A stretch of DNA of 64,000 nt from Rhodococcus sp. H36-A4 (GCF_027158005.1 NZ_JAPVLQ010000003.1:434001-498000), one strand, 5' to 3'; numbered from the stretch's first letter, positions 1-9,286 are shown. Program-made: numbers and translations. The notes: generated from the sequence alone by a model not told the origin.

Positions 1-568
1 ATATCCCTCGGGACATTCTCGCTTGCTTCACCGAATCGCCAAGACGGGGGCCGTCATCAGTGAGTACGCCCCCGGCACGACGCCGGCCAAACATCGCTTT
101 CTCGCTCGCAATCGTTTGGTTGCAGGCCTCGGCTCGGCTGTGGTCATCGTGGAGGCCGGTTGGCGCAGCGGTGCACGCAACACAGCAGGGTGGGCTCGCA
201 AACTCGGACGGCCGGTTCTTGCGGTTCCGGGTCCGGTGACGTCGGCGGCATCGAAGGGGTGCCACCGAATGATTCGTGAAGGCGAAGCGTGTTTGGTTGC
301 CGATGCCCACGATGTGGTCGCCGAAGCAGGAATGGCGGGGGAGACCGACGAGGGTAGACCCTCGATGTTTCGCGAAATCGATGCACTGTCCGAGTCGGCG
401 CTGTTGGTGTACGAGGCGCTACCTGCGTCCGGAACTCTATCGCCGCGTGAACTTTCCGATGTGTCCTCGTTGCCTCTGGCTACTGTTCGATCGGTATTGC
501 CTCTGTTGGAATTGGACGGGTTCGTGGCCAGTGACGAGACCGGGTGGTCCCGGGTGGCACGCACGTGA
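1..568 (+). CDS. dprA: DprA (DNA-processing protein A), C-terminal part, 5' end outside window
   Basis: DprA binds single-stranded DNA and loads RecA during natural transformation. The reading frame is open from the window edge, so the start lies upstream. Readable residues begin YPSGHSRLLHRIAKTGAVIS, the second half of the Rossmann-like DprA core, followed by a conserved stretch with FLARNRLVAGLG and the VVEA-GARNTA region, then PVLAVPGPV. The last 60 or so residues (SESALLVYEALPASGTLSPRELS onward) look like the C-terminal winged-helix domain common in actinobacterial DprA. The gene lies 67 bp before a siderophore-interacting protein gene, as in Mycobacterium. Identity is well supported; only the missing N-terminus limits it. 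Confidence 0.93.
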   Translation, partial: YPSGHSRLLHRIAKTGAVISEYAPGTTPAKHRFLARNRLVAGLGSAVVIVEAGWRSGARNTAGWARKLGRPVLAVPGPVTSAASKGCHRMIREGEACLVADAHDVVAEAGMAGETDEGRPSMFREIDALSESALLVYEALPASGTLSPRELSDVSSLPLATVRSVLPLLELDGFVASDETGWSRVART

Positions 569-601
569 ACAATCCGAGGAACCGCCGGAAACGGTAGGGT
601 G

Positions 602-620
602 TTAGGTAACACTTACTCTT
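602..620 (+). promoter_or_regulatory. Candidate iron box (IdeR/DtxR operator)
   Basis: The 19 bases TTAGGTAACACTTACTCTT match the IdeR/DtxR consensus TTAGGTTAGGCTAACCTAA at 11 positions by hand alignment. The left half is perfect (TTAGGT) and the right half degenerate. The site lies just upstream of a TAGGCA hexamer (622-627) that is 8 nt before the ATG of a siderophore-interacting protein gene, a plausible repressor position. Functional class and position support it; the weak right half argues for caution. Confidence 0.4.
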
Positions 621-635
621 CTAGGCAGTAAAACT

Positions 636-1433
636 ATGTCAACAGCTCGGAAAGGCTCGAAAGTGGCACGACGCAAAACCGTCCTGACTGTCCTCCGTAC
701 GGAATCACTGACTCCTCACATGCAACGGGTGTACCTCGGCGACCCAGGATTCGACGACTTCCAACCGGTCGACTTCACCGACTCCTACGTGAAGCTCGCC
801 TTCGGCTCGGAGGACGAGGAAGTAAAGCGCACTTACACGGTCCGCTCCGTCGATGTCGATGCTCGCGAGATTGCGATCGATTTCGTCGTCCACGGTGACG
901 AGGGCATTGCCGGACCTTGGGCGGCCAACGCGAAGGCAGGCGACCGCATCGGCCTGTATGGACCCAACGGCGCTTACAAGCCGCGTCCAGAGGCGGATTG
1001 GCATCTCTTTGCCGGCGACGAATCTGCTATCCCCGCCATCTCCGCTGCGGTCGAGGCACTGCCGGAAGATGCGATTGCGAAGGTGTTCGTCGAGGTGTCG
1101 GACCGCAAGGACGAAATCTACATGGAGACGCTCGCGCTCGTGGACGTCACGTGGATTCACCGCGGGGCCGGTTCCGGCGAAGTCGGTGACGACAAGGCCG
1201 GGGACAACTCACCGCTGATCGAGGCCGTTCGAAACACCGAATGGCTACCGGGCCAGGCTCAGGTGTTCATTCACGGCGAAGCGCAGGCTGTGATGCACAA
1301 TCTGCGTGGCTACGTGCGTAAGGACCGAGGTGTTCCTGCCGAGTGGGCCTCGATCTCCGGCTATTGGAGACGGGGGCGCACCGAGGAGACCTTCCGCGTG
1401 TGGAAGCGTGAGTTGGCCGAGGCCGAAGCGTGA
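636..1433 (+). CDS. Siderophore-interacting protein (FAD/NAD(P)H ferric-siderophore reductase)
   Basis: This 265-residue protein belongs to the SIP/ViuB family, cytoplasmic flavoproteins that reduce iron(III)-siderophores to release iron. The FAD-binding beta-barrel is residues 15-125, with KRTYTVRS at about 64-71 (the R-x-Y-T/S-x-R flavin motif), followed by GPWAANAKAGDRIGLYGP. The SIP C-terminal NAD(P)H domain starts near DWHLFAGDESAIPAI. It ends GYWRRGRTEETFRVWKREL, the usual SIP tail. The ATG at 636 has no strong Shine-Dalgarno; a hexamer 8 nt upstream allows a leaderless start. A candidate IdeR box lies directly upstream. The same gene sits between dprA and xerC in mycobacteria. The exact siderophore cannot be read from sequence. 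Confidence 0.92.
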   Translation: MSTARKGSKVARRKTVLTVLRTESLTPHMQRVYLGDPGFDDFQPVDFTDSYVKLAFGSEDEEVKRTYTVRSVDVDAREIAIDFVVHGDEGIAGPWAANAKAGDRIGLYGPNGAYKPRPEADWHLFAGDESAIPAISAAVEALPEDAIAKVFVEVSDRKDEIYMETLALVDVTWIHRGAGSGEVGDDKAGDNSPLIEAVRNTEWLPGQAQVFIHGEAQAVMHNLRGYVRKDRGVPAEWASISGYWRRGRTEETFRVWKRELAEAEA

Positions 1434-1529
1434 CCGCGAGCGACGGACGTCGCGTCTCGGCGGATAAACAAGGTGGGATGTCCGGCGCGGCTGGTTGCTC
1501 CCCTTCAGTGCAGCGGTAAGGCTGTGTGA

Positions 1530-2459
1530 ATGGCCGACGACGAGCTCCCACCGACGCTGCGCGTACACCTCGAGGAGTATGCCGAGCATCTCGAAATCGG
1601 ACGCAATCGATCGGTCAACACCGTGCGCGCATACGTGGCCGATGCAGAGTCGTTGCTCTGCCATCTCATCCGACGTGACGAGTCGGCAACGCTGGCCGAC
1701 CTCGATCTGCGGGTACTCCGGTCCTGGCTGGCGGATCAGGCTCGGCACGGATCCGCTAGAACGTCGATGGCCAGACGAACGTCTTCGGCTCGCGCTTTCA
1801 CCGCATGGCTCACTCGTAGTGCCCGCATGACCTCCGATCCAGCGCTGCGTTTGGCAACACCGGCGGTCCGGCGCTCACTGCCCTCGGTTCTCAAGCAGAG
1901 TCAAGCCTCCGAGGCGCTGACCCAGGCCCAAACCGGAGCGGCAGAGCTGGATCCACTTGCACTGCGAGATCGCCTGATAGTGGAAATGTTGTACGCCACC
2001 GGAATCCGAGTCGGTGAGCTGTGCGGACTCGATCTGGACGATATCGATACCGGTCGACGAGTGGTCCGAGTGATCGGAAAGGGTGACAAAGAGCGTTCGG
2101 CTCCATACGGAGTTCCGGCGGCGCATGCCCTCGAGGCTTGGTCGTTGCACGGGCGTCCGGCGCTGTTGAACGATCGTTCGGGGCGTGCGCTGCTGCTGGG
2201 TCGCAGAGGCGCACGTATAGATCCCCGCCAGGCCCGGACCGCTGTGCACGAGGTCGTGTCGGCGGTACCTGGTGCGCCCGATATCGGGCCGCATGGGTTG
2301 CGCCACTCCGCGGCCACCCACCTTCTCGAGGGCGGTGCCGACCTTCGGGTGGTGCAGGAATTGCTCGGGCATGCATCCCTTGCAACCACCCAGATCTACA
2401 CTCACGTGTCGGTGGAGCGATTGCGGGCGGTACACGACCAAGCGCATCCGCGAGCGTGA
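1530..2459 (+). CDS. xerC: Tyrosine recombinase XerC
   Basis: XerC acts with XerD at dif to resolve chromosome dimers. The 309-residue protein has the N-terminal SAM-like core-binding domain (about 5-95) and the catalytic domain (about 125-300). All six active-site residues can be seen: R160 (ATGIRVGEL), K184 (VIGKGDK), H255 and R258 (HGLRHS), H281 (LLGHAS) and Y290 (TQIYTHVS). Length and position next to the rpsB-tsf region are those of housekeeping XerC in Mycobacteriales, not of a phage integrase; no att site or prophage gene is nearby. The ATG at 1530 is the first sensible start. A perfect 6-bp-stem palindrome follows the stop. Confidence 0.95.
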   Translation: MADDELPPTLRVHLEEYAEHLEIGRNRSVNTVRAYVADAESLLCHLIRRDESATLADLDLRVLRSWLADQARHGSARTSMARRTSSARAFTAWLTRSARMTSDPALRLATPAVRRSLPSVLKQSQASEALTQAQTGAAELDPLALRDRLIVEMLYATGIRVGELCGLDLDDIDTGRRVVRVIGKGDKERSAPYGVPAAHALEAWSLHGRPALLNDRSGRALLLGRRGARIDPRQARTAVHEVVSAVPGAPDIGPHGLRHSAATHLLEGGADLRVVQELLGHASLATTQIYTHVSVERLRAVHDQAHPRA

Positions 2460-2463
2460 GCAA

Positions 2464-2478
2464 CGCCAGTTACTGGCG
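2464..2478. other. Perfect 15-bp palindrome after xerC
   Basis: CGCCAG-TTA-CTGGCG starts 5 bp after the xerC stop. It could form a 6-bp stem with a 3-nt loop. No T run follows, so an intrinsic terminator is doubtful; it may be a protein-binding site or a weak RNA hairpin. Confidence 0.4.
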
Positions 2479-2599
2479 AGTTTGGTAGCGTCGTGGCGAA
2501 ACAAACCGCACGCAAAGTATTGTGTTGCGTAACTGCAGCTCAGTTCGAAAACTGCTGTGGAGTCCAAAGCTGAAGTCGAAATCCGGATACGGGGGGACC

Positions 2600-3961
2600 G
2601 TGGACCGCGAACAACCCCAAGGCGCCAGCGCCGCGTGGTCGATCCGTGCCCAGTCGAATTCTGGTCATCCTTTTCGATCGAACTCCTCACCGATCGAGCC
2701 GGTGTGGACACCGGCATCGTCCGCTGACCCGGGTTCGAGCAGCGGCGAACCCGCGGCCGACGACCGGCAGATACCTCCGTGGCAATCTGGTCGGTCGGCC
2801 GATCGCCAGTCGCCACCGCGCTACACCCCACCCCCTCGAGTAATTCCCGAGCCTGTTCGCAACGGCCGCGCCGATGACTGGACCCCACCGTGGTCGGGTC
2901 CTTCTGCCGCCCGTTCTCAGCAGGTTCGGAACCCCAGTGGTTATCCACCTGGTGAGCCGGCCTTCGGTGCAACACCGGGGCCGAATCAGCCTTTCGGAGC
3001 GCAGTACCAGCCGACCAGTCAGGATCTTGCTCCCGACACGCTTCTCAAGCGTCCGCGGCGCACTTCGTCGTCGGGCTGGCGCAAGGGTGTACATCGACTT
3101 ACCGGTGGGGTGATCAATCCAGGTGAATCGACCGCGGAGGAGCGCTACCGCAACCAAGTGGACCGCATAAGGCAGCCGGTCCTGGGTGACTATCGCATCG
3201 CGTTTCTTTCGCTCAAAGGGGGTGTCGGCAAGACGACGACGACCCTGGGCCTCGGGTCTACTTTCGCGTCGCTGCGTGGTGATTGCGTGATCGCAGTCGA
3301 TGCGAACCCCGATTTCGGAACTCTGGGTGAACGGGTTCCGCGTCAGACCTCGTCGACAGTGCGCGATCTGCTGGCGGATGCTCCCAACATTCGACGCTAT
3401 TCCGACATTCGTGCGCATACCTCTCAGGCGCCGAGTCGATTGGAAGTTCTTGCCGGAGAACGTGATCCTGCAGCATCGGAGATGTTCGGCGAAGAGGACT
3501 ACCGTTCCGTCATCGATATGCTCCAGGTCTACTACAACTTGATCTTGACCGACTGCGGCACGGGCATCATGCACTCGGCGATGAACGGCGTGCTGCAACT
3601 GGCAAACGCACTCGTGCTCGTCTCCTCACCCGCTGTCGATGGCGCGCGTAGCGCAGCGGCCACGCTCGATTGGCTTCAGTTGCACGGTTATGGGCACCTG
3701 GTCGAGCGCACAGTGGTCGTGATCAGTTCGGTTCGGCCTGGTTCTTCCGCAGTCGATATGAACTTGCTGACTCAGCATTTCTTGGAACGGTGCCGCGCAG
3801 TGCTCGTCGTACCGTTCGACGAGCATTTGGCAGAGGGGGCCGTGGTCGATCTGGACCTTCTTCGTCCGCAGACACGCTCCGCATTCGTCGAGCTTGCGGC
3901 GATGGTGGCTGATGACTTCCCAGCAGTATCCGGACGGCATTCGGGTCCGAGTTGGCGCTGA
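2600..3961 (+). CDS. EspI-like MinD/ParA-family ATPase with proline-rich N-terminus
   Basis: The protein is 453 residues from the GTG at 2600, chosen because a GGGGGG Shine-Dalgarno lies 3 bases upstream; a TTG at 2522 in the same frame has no such site. Residues 1-170 are disordered, rich in Pro, Ser and Gly. A basic segment WRKGVHRLTGG then leads into a deviant-Walker P-loop domain: KGGVGKTT near residues 205-212, VDANPDFGTL near 233, and LTDCGTG. This arrangement matches EspI, the type VII (ESX-1) secretion-associated ATPase of mycobacteria, more than chromosomal ParA or MinD. No EccC, EsxA/B or PE/PPE gene is present here, and the gene is not at this position in M. tuberculosis. What it partners is unknown. 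Confidence 0.8.
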   Translation: MDREQPQGASAAWSIRAQSNSGHPFRSNSSPIEPVWTPASSADPGSSSGEPAADDRQIPPWQSGRSADRQSPPRYTPPPRVIPEPVRNGRADDWTPPWSGPSAARSQQVRNPSGYPPGEPAFGATPGPNQPFGAQYQPTSQDLAPDTLLKRPRRTSSSGWRKGVHRLTGGVINPGESTAEERYRNQVDRIRQPVLGDYRIAFLSLKGGVGKTTTTLGLGSTFASLRGDCVIAVDANPDFGTLGERVPRQTSSTVRDLLADAPNIRRYSDIRAHTSQAPSRLEVLAGERDPAASEMFGEEDYRSVIDMLQVYYNLILTDCGTGIMHSAMNGVLQLANALVLVSSPAVDGARSAAATLDWLQLHGYGHLVERTVVVISSVRPGSSAVDMNLLTQHFLERCRAVLVVPFDEHLAEGAVVDLDLLRPQTRSAFVELAAMVADDFPAVSGRHSGPSWR

Positions 3962-4043
3962 TCCGGGTGCGGCCTGCTCACGCGGGTTTGCCTCTCGCAT
4001 CGTGGGACCATTCGAATTCGGTTGTGGTCGAACCTCGTTCGAG

Positions 4044-4556
4044 CTAATTCGCGTGAAGAGGCTTGAGTCGAATCGGTGTGAAGTGGACCAGCGCCAACGG
4101 GTCGAGGTACTCCCGGCCTCGTCGCACACCCCAGTGCAGACACACTTCCCTGCAGCTGGGATGGCCTGGTTCGAGCGTGCCGACAACTTCTGAGGCTCTG
4201 ACCCGCATTCCGGCGTGGACCGACGAGGTCACCGGTTCGTAGGTGGTACGAAGTCCACCTGGGTGGTCGATCGAAACCACAGGTTTTCCTGCTATTCGGC
4301 CCGCGAATACGACTGTGCCAGGCCCTGCTGCGTGCACTGCTTGGTTGGAGCTCCCTGCCAGGTCGACGCCGCGATGGCCCGGGAGCCAGTCATGCTCGGG
4401 AGGGTCGAAAGCGGTGACCACTGCCGGTCGCGGCGACAACGGCCAGCGAAATGCTTGCGAAGGGGTCGGAGGGGAGGCCCCGGCCGGGGAGGCGTCGGCC
4501 AGGCCGACGGCGGCCGAGATGAGCGTGATCACGAGGGCTGCTGCCAGGACTTTCAT
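4044..4556 (-). CDS. Secreted M23-type peptidase domain protein
   Basis: This 170-residue protein starts at the ATG complementary to 4554-4556, which gives a clean signal peptide ([20 protein letters not shown], cut near ADA/SPA). The rest is one M23 (LytM-like) domain. HRGVDLA supplies the zinc ligands H61 and D65, and CLHWGV supplies H121. In classical M23 enzymes the motif is HxH; here the first position is Cys119. The same family lies next to rpsB in mycobacteria (Rv2891 position). It should act on peptidoglycan outside the cell, but the changed residue leaves catalysis uncertain. It is transcribed away from rpsB. No strong ribosome binding site was seen. Confidence 0.82.
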   Translation of the reverse strand: MKVLAAALVITLISAAVGLADASPAGASPPTPSQAFRWPLSPRPAVVTAFDPPEHDWLPGHRGVDLAGSSNQAVHAAGPGTVVFAGRIAGKPVVSIDHPGGLRTTYEPVTSSVHAGMRVRASEVVGTLEPGHPSCREVCLHWGVRRGREYLDPLALVHFTPIRLKPLHAN

Positions 4557-4891
4557 GGTGTTCAGGATGTCGGTTCGAGCAATTGTCCAGAGTGCCGTTT
4601 GTCCGGCCTGTGGACGGATGGAAGTTTTGTCCACATATCTCGTCGTCCCTTGACCTCCGCCCTGGTTATGAGCTGCGGCTTTCAGGCCGTACACTGTCGG
4701 AGCGACCTGTGTCCGCACGGGTCGACTTCGCGCGTCCGCGTCTTGCGGCAGCCATTTCGACAATGGAAGCCACATACCCGGTTGTCGACGGTCCCACTTT
4801 TTTTCGAGTGGGTTCGGCAACCAGCGGTCGCCAGGGCAGGGGTCGAACGACACTCTGCGTCAACCGGCAAACGAAAGCGAGTTATTCAGCC
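4557..4891 (+). promoter_or_regulatory. Divergent promoter region and long rpsB leader
   Basis: The 335 bp between the M23 peptidase gene and rpsB contain no convincing gene. TACACT at 4690-4695 is a possible -10 for rpsB, with a poor -35 (TTATGA) 18 bp before it. That would give a leader of about 190 nt. The leader holds a hairpin near 4795-4814, CCCACT and AGTGGG around a T-rich loop. Ribosomal protein S2 represses its own mRNA through the leader in several bacteria, so a control element is plausible here but not shown. Confidence 0.35.
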
Positions 4892-5785
4892 ATGGCTGTA
4901 GTAACTATGAGGCAGCTGCTCGACAGCGGCACACACTTCGGACATCAGACCCGTCGTTGGAACCCGAAGATGAAGCGTTTCATCTTCACCGACCGCAACG
5001 GCATTTACATCATTGACTTGCAGCAGACTCTGACCTTCATCGATCAGGCCTACGAGTTCGTCAAAGAGACCGTCGCCCACGGTGGCACGGTTCTGTTCGT
5101 CGGCACTAAGAAGCAGGCTCAGGAGTCCATCGCCGCTGAAGCAACTCGCGTGGGTATGCCCTACGTGAACCAGCGCTGGCTCGGTGGCATGCTCACCAAC
5201 TTCCAGACGGTCCACAAGCGTCTCATCCGCCTCAAGGAGCTCGAGGCAATGGAGCAGACCGGTGGCTTCGAGGGACGTACCAAGAAGGAAATCCTCATGC
5301 TGACGCGTGAGATGACCAAGCTGGACCGCACTCTCGGCGGAATCCGTGACATGGCCAAGGTTCCTTCGGCCATCTGGATCGTCGACACCAACAAAGAGCA
5401 CATCGCTGTCGGCGAGGCTCGCAAGCTGAAGATCCCGGTCATCGCGATCCTGGACACCAACTGCGACCCTGACGTCGTCGACTACCCGATCCCGGGCAAC
5501 GACGATGCAATCCGCTCTGCAGCACTGCTGACCAAGGTCGTTGCATCTGCAGTGGCCGAGGGCGTACAGGCTCGGGCGGGTCTCAACACCGCTACCGACG
5601 CGAAGCCCGAGGTCGGCGCAGGCGAGCCACTCGCAGAGTGGGAGCTCGAGCAGCTTGCACAGGCTTCGCCCGCAGCGGCTGAGACGCAGGAAGCTGCAGC
5701 AGAGGCACCCGCTGCTGACGCGCCTGCCGCTGAAGCACCTGCAGCAGAAACACCGGCCGCAGAAGCACCAGCAACACAGGCTTGA
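4892..5785 (+). CDS. rpsB: 30S ribosomal protein S2
   Basis: The 297-residue product is the S2 subunit protein. The ATG at 4892 gives [20 protein letters not shown], the standard S2 start; the open frame upstream is not conserved in character. Characteristic blocks follow: [34 protein letters not shown], and [19 protein letters not shown]. Residues after about 255 are a low-complexity tail of Ala, Pro and Glu with repeated AAEAP-like units, typical of actinobacterial S2. tsf follows after a strong hairpin. Confidence 0.98.
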   Translation: MAVVTMRQLLDSGTHFGHQTRRWNPKMKRFIFTDRNGIYIIDLQQTLTFIDQAYEFVKETVAHGGTVLFVGTKKQAQESIAAEATRVGMPYVNQRWLGGMLTNFQTVHKRLIRLKELEAMEQTGGFEGRTKKEILMLTREMTKLDRTLGGIRDMAKVPSAIWIVDTNKEHIAVGEARKLKIPVIAILDTNCDPDVVDYPIPGNDDAIRSAALLTKVVASAVAEGVQARAGLNTATDAKPEVGAGEPLAEWELEQLAQASPAAAETQEAAAEAPAADAPAAEAPAAETPAAEAPATQA

Positions 5786-5791
5786 TCGAGG

Positions 5792-5832
5792 GGTCCCGAT
5801 AGGCGTGACCCACGCCTGTCGGGACCTTTTCT
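5792..5832 (+). terminator. Rho-independent terminator or attenuator between rpsB and tsf
   Basis: GGTCCCGATAGGCGTG and CACGCCTGTCGGGACC form a 16-bp stem (one G-U pair) around a 3-nt loop, followed by TTTTCTT. It begins 7 bp after the rpsB stop and should reduce read-through into tsf. Confidence 0.85.
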
Positions 5833-5892
5833 TCGGTATCCGAGAACTTTTACGCTCTGCCCACCCACAGCATTCGAGGAGGCTCGCTCAAC

Positions 5893-6717
5893 ATGGCGAA
5901 CTACACCGCCGCTGACGTCAAGCGGCTCCGTGAGCTCACCGGCTCCGGAATGATGGACTGCAAGAACGCTCTAGCCGAGGCCGAGGGAGACTTCGACAAG
6001 GCCGTCGAGCAACTACGCATCAAGGGCGCCAAGGACGTCGGCAAGCGTGCCGAGCGGTCCACCGCCGAAGGTCTCGTCGTTGCCAAGGGCGGCGTGCTAC
6101 TCGAGATCAACTCCGAGACCGACTTCGTGGCCAAGAACGAAGAGTTTCAGACATTCGCGAACTCGGTTGCTGCTGTTGCCGCTGAAGGCAAGCCTGCAGA
6201 CGTCGAGGCATTGAAGGCACTGACGCTCGACGGCAAGACCGTCGACGCGGCGATGGGCGAGCTGTCGGCCAAGATCGGCGAGAAGCTCGAACTACGACGA
6301 GTTGCCTCGTTCGACGGCCCGGTTGCGATCTACCTGCACAAGCGCAGCGCGGATCTGCCGCCGGCTGTCGGCGTTCTCGTCGAATACACGGGTGAGGGCG
6401 AGGCCGCTGCTGAGGCTGCTCGCGGTGCTGCGATGCAGGTTGCCGCGCTCAAGGCCAAGTACGTCACGCGTGACGAGGTTCCTGAGGACATCCTCGCCTC
6501 CGAGCGTCGTATCGCCGAGGAAACCGCTCGCGAAGAGGGCAAGCCAGAGCAGGCACTCCCCAAGATCATCGAAGGCCGTGTCAACGGATTCTTCAAGGAT
6601 GTCGTGCTCACCGAGCAGTCGTCGGTTCAGGATTCCAAGAAGTCCGTGAAGGCGATCCTCGACGAGGCCGGCGTCAAGATCACGCGCTTCGTTCGGTTCG
6701 AGGTCGGCGCAAGCTGA
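5893..6717 (+). CDS. tsf: Translation elongation factor Ts
   Basis: EF-Ts exchanges GDP for GTP on EF-Tu. The 274-residue protein begins [20 protein letters not shown] with the UBA-like N-domain and [10 protein letters not shown], followed by the signature [10 protein letters not shown] that contacts EF-Tu. Two core subdomains follow. A GAGGAGG-like site (GAGGAGGCTCGC) precedes the ATG by about 8 nt. It lies downstream of rpsB, as in nearly all bacteria, and ends before a hairpin terminator. Confidence 0.98.
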   Translation: MANYTAADVKRLRELTGSGMMDCKNALAEAEGDFDKAVEQLRIKGAKDVGKRAERSTAEGLVVAKGGVLLEINSETDFVAKNEEFQTFANSVAAVAAEGKPADVEALKALTLDGKTVDAAMGELSAKIGEKLELRRVASFDGPVAIYLHKRSADLPPAVGVLVEYTGEGEAAAEAARGAAMQVAALKAKYVTRDEVPEDILASERRIAEETAREEGKPEQALPKIIEGRVNGFFKDVVLTEQSSVQDSKKSVKAILDEAGVKITRFVRFEVGAS

Positions 6718-6747
6718 TCGCGGATACCGAGCAGATTTTTTGAGGTT

Positions 6748-6791
6748 GCCGTTCGTTCGACTTCGGTCGAGCGGACGGCTTCTTTCATTTT
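6748..6791 (+). terminator. Terminator after tsf
   Basis: A 14-bp stem (GCCGTTCGTTCGAC with GTCGAGCGGACGGC, two G-U pairs) closes on a TTCG tetraloop and is followed by TTCTTTCATTTT. It ends the rpsB-tsf unit. Confidence 0.8.
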
Positions 6792-6944
6792 GCTGCCGCG
6801 GCACCCCACCCCACGCCACGATGAGTCGCGTGAGCCGGGTGTTTAGTCCGTGGCGGCCTCGATAAGGCAGGATATGGGTATTGGGTGCCTTTGGGGGCCC
6901 TTGATTCACCGTGCGCAATCGACCGGCGAGAACCGAGGAGAGTT

Positions 6945-7673
6945 ATGACCGATCCCGCCACCGACAGGCCCGGATTCAAGCGAGTGATGCTCAAACTGGG
7001 TGGAGAGATGTTCGGAGGAGGCCAAGTAGGTCTCGACCCTGACGTCGTCACCAACGTTGCCGAGCAGATTGCCGAGGTCGTAGCCACCGGAGTTCAGGTT
7101 GCTGTCGTCATCGGCGGCGGCAACTTTTTTCGGGGTGCCGAACTGCAGCAGCGGGGAATGGACCGTTCCCGCTCCGACTACATGGGCATGCTCGGAACTG
7201 TGATGAACTGTCTTGCTTTGCAGGATTTTCTGGAAAAGCAGGGTGTGGCCACCCGTGTACAGACCGCGATAACGATGGGACAAGTCGCCGAGCCTTATCT
7301 GCCGCTGCGTGCGCGTCGCCATCTGGAGAAGGGCCGAGTAGTCATCTTCGGCGCGGGCATGGGTATGCCGTATTTTTCGACCGACACGACGGCGGCGCAA
7401 CGTGCACTCGAGATCGGGGCCGAGGTGCTGCTGATGGCGAAGGCCGTCGACGGCGTCTATTCTGCCGACCCGCGGCTCGACCCGGACGCAACGATGTTCG
7501 AATCGATCACCCATCGTGAGGTCATCGAAAAAGGCTTACAGGTCGCCGACGCCACCGCCTTCAGTCTCTGCATGGACAATCAGATGCCGATCATGGTGTT
7601 CAACCTGCTCATCCAAGGGAATATCGCCCGCGCTGTCGCTGGTGAGAAGATCGGAACACTGGTCACATCGTGA
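6945..7673 (+). CDS. pyrH: UMP kinase
   Basis: PyrH phosphorylates UMP to UDP and is a hexameric amino-acid-kinase-fold enzyme. The 242-residue form starts at ATG 6945, placed 5 bases after a GAGGAG site; an in-frame upstream ATG at 6885 lacks one. Motifs: [10 protein letters not shown] (ATP phosphate loop), [23 protein letters not shown] (UMP site) and [13 protein letters not shown]. It is followed by frr with 61 bp between, the usual bacterial pair. Confidence 0.97.
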   Translation: MTDPATDRPGFKRVMLKLGGEMFGGGQVGLDPDVVTNVAEQIAEVVATGVQVAVVIGGGNFFRGAELQQRGMDRSRSDYMGMLGTVMNCLALQDFLEKQGVATRVQTAITMGQVAEPYLPLRARRHLEKGRVVIFGAGMGMPYFSTDTTAAQRALEIGAEVLLMAKAVDGVYSADPRLDPDATMFESITHREVIEKGLQVADATAFSLCMDNQMPIMVFNLLIQGNIARAVAGEKIGTLVTS

Positions 7674-7734
7674 TCGTTTCCGATCACGTACTCGAACATG
7701 CTGGATCATCAGCAAAGACGATGGAGGTCAAGCC

Positions 7735-8292
7735 GTGATAGATGAAGCGCTTTTCGACGCCGAGGAAAAGATGGAGAAGGCGGTCACCGTTGCCCGCGAC
7801 GATCTGTCTTCCATCCGAACCGGCAGGGCGAATCCGGGCATGTTCAACCGCATTGTGATCGAGTACTACGGTTCTCCGACGCCAATCACCCAGCTGGCAA
7901 GTGTCAGTGTCCCCGAGGCCCGGATGGTAGTGATCAAGCCGTACGAGCCTGCACAGCTCGGGCCGATCGAGACTGCGATACGCAACTCCGATCTCGGTGT
8001 GAACCCGACGAACGACGGCAACCTCATTCGTATCAGCATTCCGCAGCTGACCGAGGAGCGGCGCCGCGAGTTCGTCAAGCAGGCCAAGGGCAAGGGTGAA
8101 GACGCCAAGGTGTCGATCCGCAATGTGCGTCGAAAAACGATGGAAGAGCTCAAGCGTATTCAGAAAGATGGAGAGGCGGGCGAAGACGAGGTCCTACGGG
8201 CCGAGAACGAGCTCGACAAGACCACCTCGAAGTACACGGTGTCGATCGACGAATTGGTCAAGCGTAAAGAAGCGGACTTGATGGAGGTCTGA
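7735..8292 (+). CDS. frr: Ribosome recycling factor
   Basis: RRF splits post-termination ribosomes with EF-G. The 185-residue length is standard. The GTG at 7735 follows a GGAGG site by 7 nt. Conserved blocks are [24 protein letters not shown]-like [16 protein letters not shown], and [11 protein letters not shown], which make the long three-helix arm. The open frame upstream (from 7516) overlaps pyrH and is not part of the protein. cdsA follows closely. Confidence 0.97.
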   Translation: MIDEALFDAEEKMEKAVTVARDDLSSIRTGRANPGMFNRIVIEYYGSPTPITQLASVSVPEARMVVIKPYEPAQLGPIETAIRNSDLGVNPTNDGNLIRISIPQLTEERRREFVKQAKGKGEDAKVSIRNVRRKTMEELKRIQKDGEAGEDEVLRAENELDKTTSKYTVSIDELVKRKEADLMEV

Positions 8293-8341
8293 TTCCCCCG
8301 GAAGAGTCGGACAATAAATGATGAAGCAAGGAGATGGCGTC

Positions 8342-9259
8342 GTGATGGGATCGGAACGGCCACTGGGCTCTGCCGTACCCGACCCCTCGACGCCAGGGGA
8401 GTCGGCACCGAAGGCGATAGGGGAGTCGGTGCCGAAGGCAACGGGCAAAGCGGGTCGCAATCTGCCGGCCGCGATTGCGGTGGGCGGTGGCTTGGGTATC
8501 TCGCTGATTTTGATCATGGTGTTCGCGCCGTTGGTTTGGATCGGCGTTGTTGCAGTCGCGCTCGCTATCGCAACGTATGAGGTGGCGAGGCGTCTTCGTG
8601 AAGCCGGAGTGCTCGTCCCGCGGATTCCGTTGATCGTGGGTGGTCAAGCGATAATTTGGCTCGGCTGGCCCTGGGGAACCACCGGCGTGCTGAGCGCTAC
8701 CGCAGGCACTGTTCTGGTGTGCATGGTCTGGCTGCTGCTGCAGCAGGGCCTCGGTTCGGCACCGAAAAACTATCTTCGCGAACTTGCGGTCACCATCCTG
8801 GTGGCGTGTTGGCTGCCCCTGCTGGCATCCTTCGCGGTACTGATGGTTCTGCAGGATGACGGCGCAGGCCGCGTTCTGGTGTTTCTCATTGCCGTCGTGT
8901 GCTCGGATGTCGGCGGTTACGTCGCGGGAGTGCTGTTCGGTAAGCATCCTATGGCGCCCGCGATCAGTCCCAAGAAGTCGTGGGAAGGACTTGCTGGGTC
9001 ACTTCTTTTCTGTGTCATCGGCAGCTTGCTCACTGTCACACTCATTCTCGATGCGAACTCGATGATCGGTGTTCTGCTCGGCGTGGTCCTCGTGGTGACC
9101 GGAACGCTGGGCGATCTCATCGAATCTCAGGTCAAGCGAGATCTTCGGATCAAGGACATGGGGACTTTGCTGCCGGGCCACGGCGGCATCATGGATCGCC
9201 TCGACTCGCTTCTGCCGTCGGCGTTCGTCGCGTGGTTGATCTTCACAGTCCTTCTCTGA
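8342..9259 (+). CDS. cdsA: Phosphatidate cytidylyltransferase (CDP-DAG synthase)
   Basis: CdsA makes CDP-diacylglycerol from CTP and phosphatidic acid in the membrane. From GTG 8342 it has 305 residues; AAGGAG at 8328-8333 sits 8 nt upstream, which favours this start (or the ATG at 8345) over the ATG at 8318. The N-terminus carries a 24-bp tandem duplication giving GESAPKAI-GESVPKAT. Eight or so hydrophobic segments follow. The family signature is complete near the end: VKRDLRIKDMGTLLPGHGG followed by MDRLDSLL. Its stop codon lies inside a 16-bp direct repeat shared with the next gene's upstream region. Confidence 0.95.
   Translation: MMGSERPLGSAVPDPSTPGESAPKAIGESVPKATGKAGRNLPAAIAVGGGLGISLILIMVFAPLVWIGVVAVALAIATYEVARRLREAGVLVPRIPLIVGGQAIIWLGWPWGTTGVLSATAGTVLVCMVWLLLQQGLGSAPKNYLRELAVTILVACWLPLLASFAVLMVLQDDGAGRVLVFLIAVVCSDVGGYVAGVLFGKHPMAPAISPKKSWEGLAGSLLFCVIGSLLTVTLILDANSMIGVLLGVVLVVTGTLGDLIESQVKRDLRIKDMGTLLPGHGGIMDRLDSLLPSAFVAWLIFTVLL
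8396..8443 (+). repeat. 24-bp in-frame tandem duplication in cdsA
   Basis: Two adjacent 24-bp copies (8396-8419, 8420-8443) differ at a few bases and encode GESAPKAI and GESVPKAT in the cytosolic N-terminal tail of CdsA. The shift keeps frame, so the enzyme core is not touched. Confidence 0.85.
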
Positions 9260-9286
9260 CATACCGACCTTTCTCTGACATACCGA
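9252..9286 (+). repeat. 16-bp direct repeat across the cdsA stop codon
   Basis: TTCTCTGACATACCGA occurs at 9252-9267 and again at 9271-9286, with CCT between (period 19). The first copy contains the cdsA TGA; the second ends at the ATG of the methyltransferase gene. Confidence 0.95.

Noticed and set aside
1530-2459. Phage integrase marking a mobile element
   Set aside because: Length, motifs and conserved location are those of housekeeping XerC; no att repeats or phage genes.
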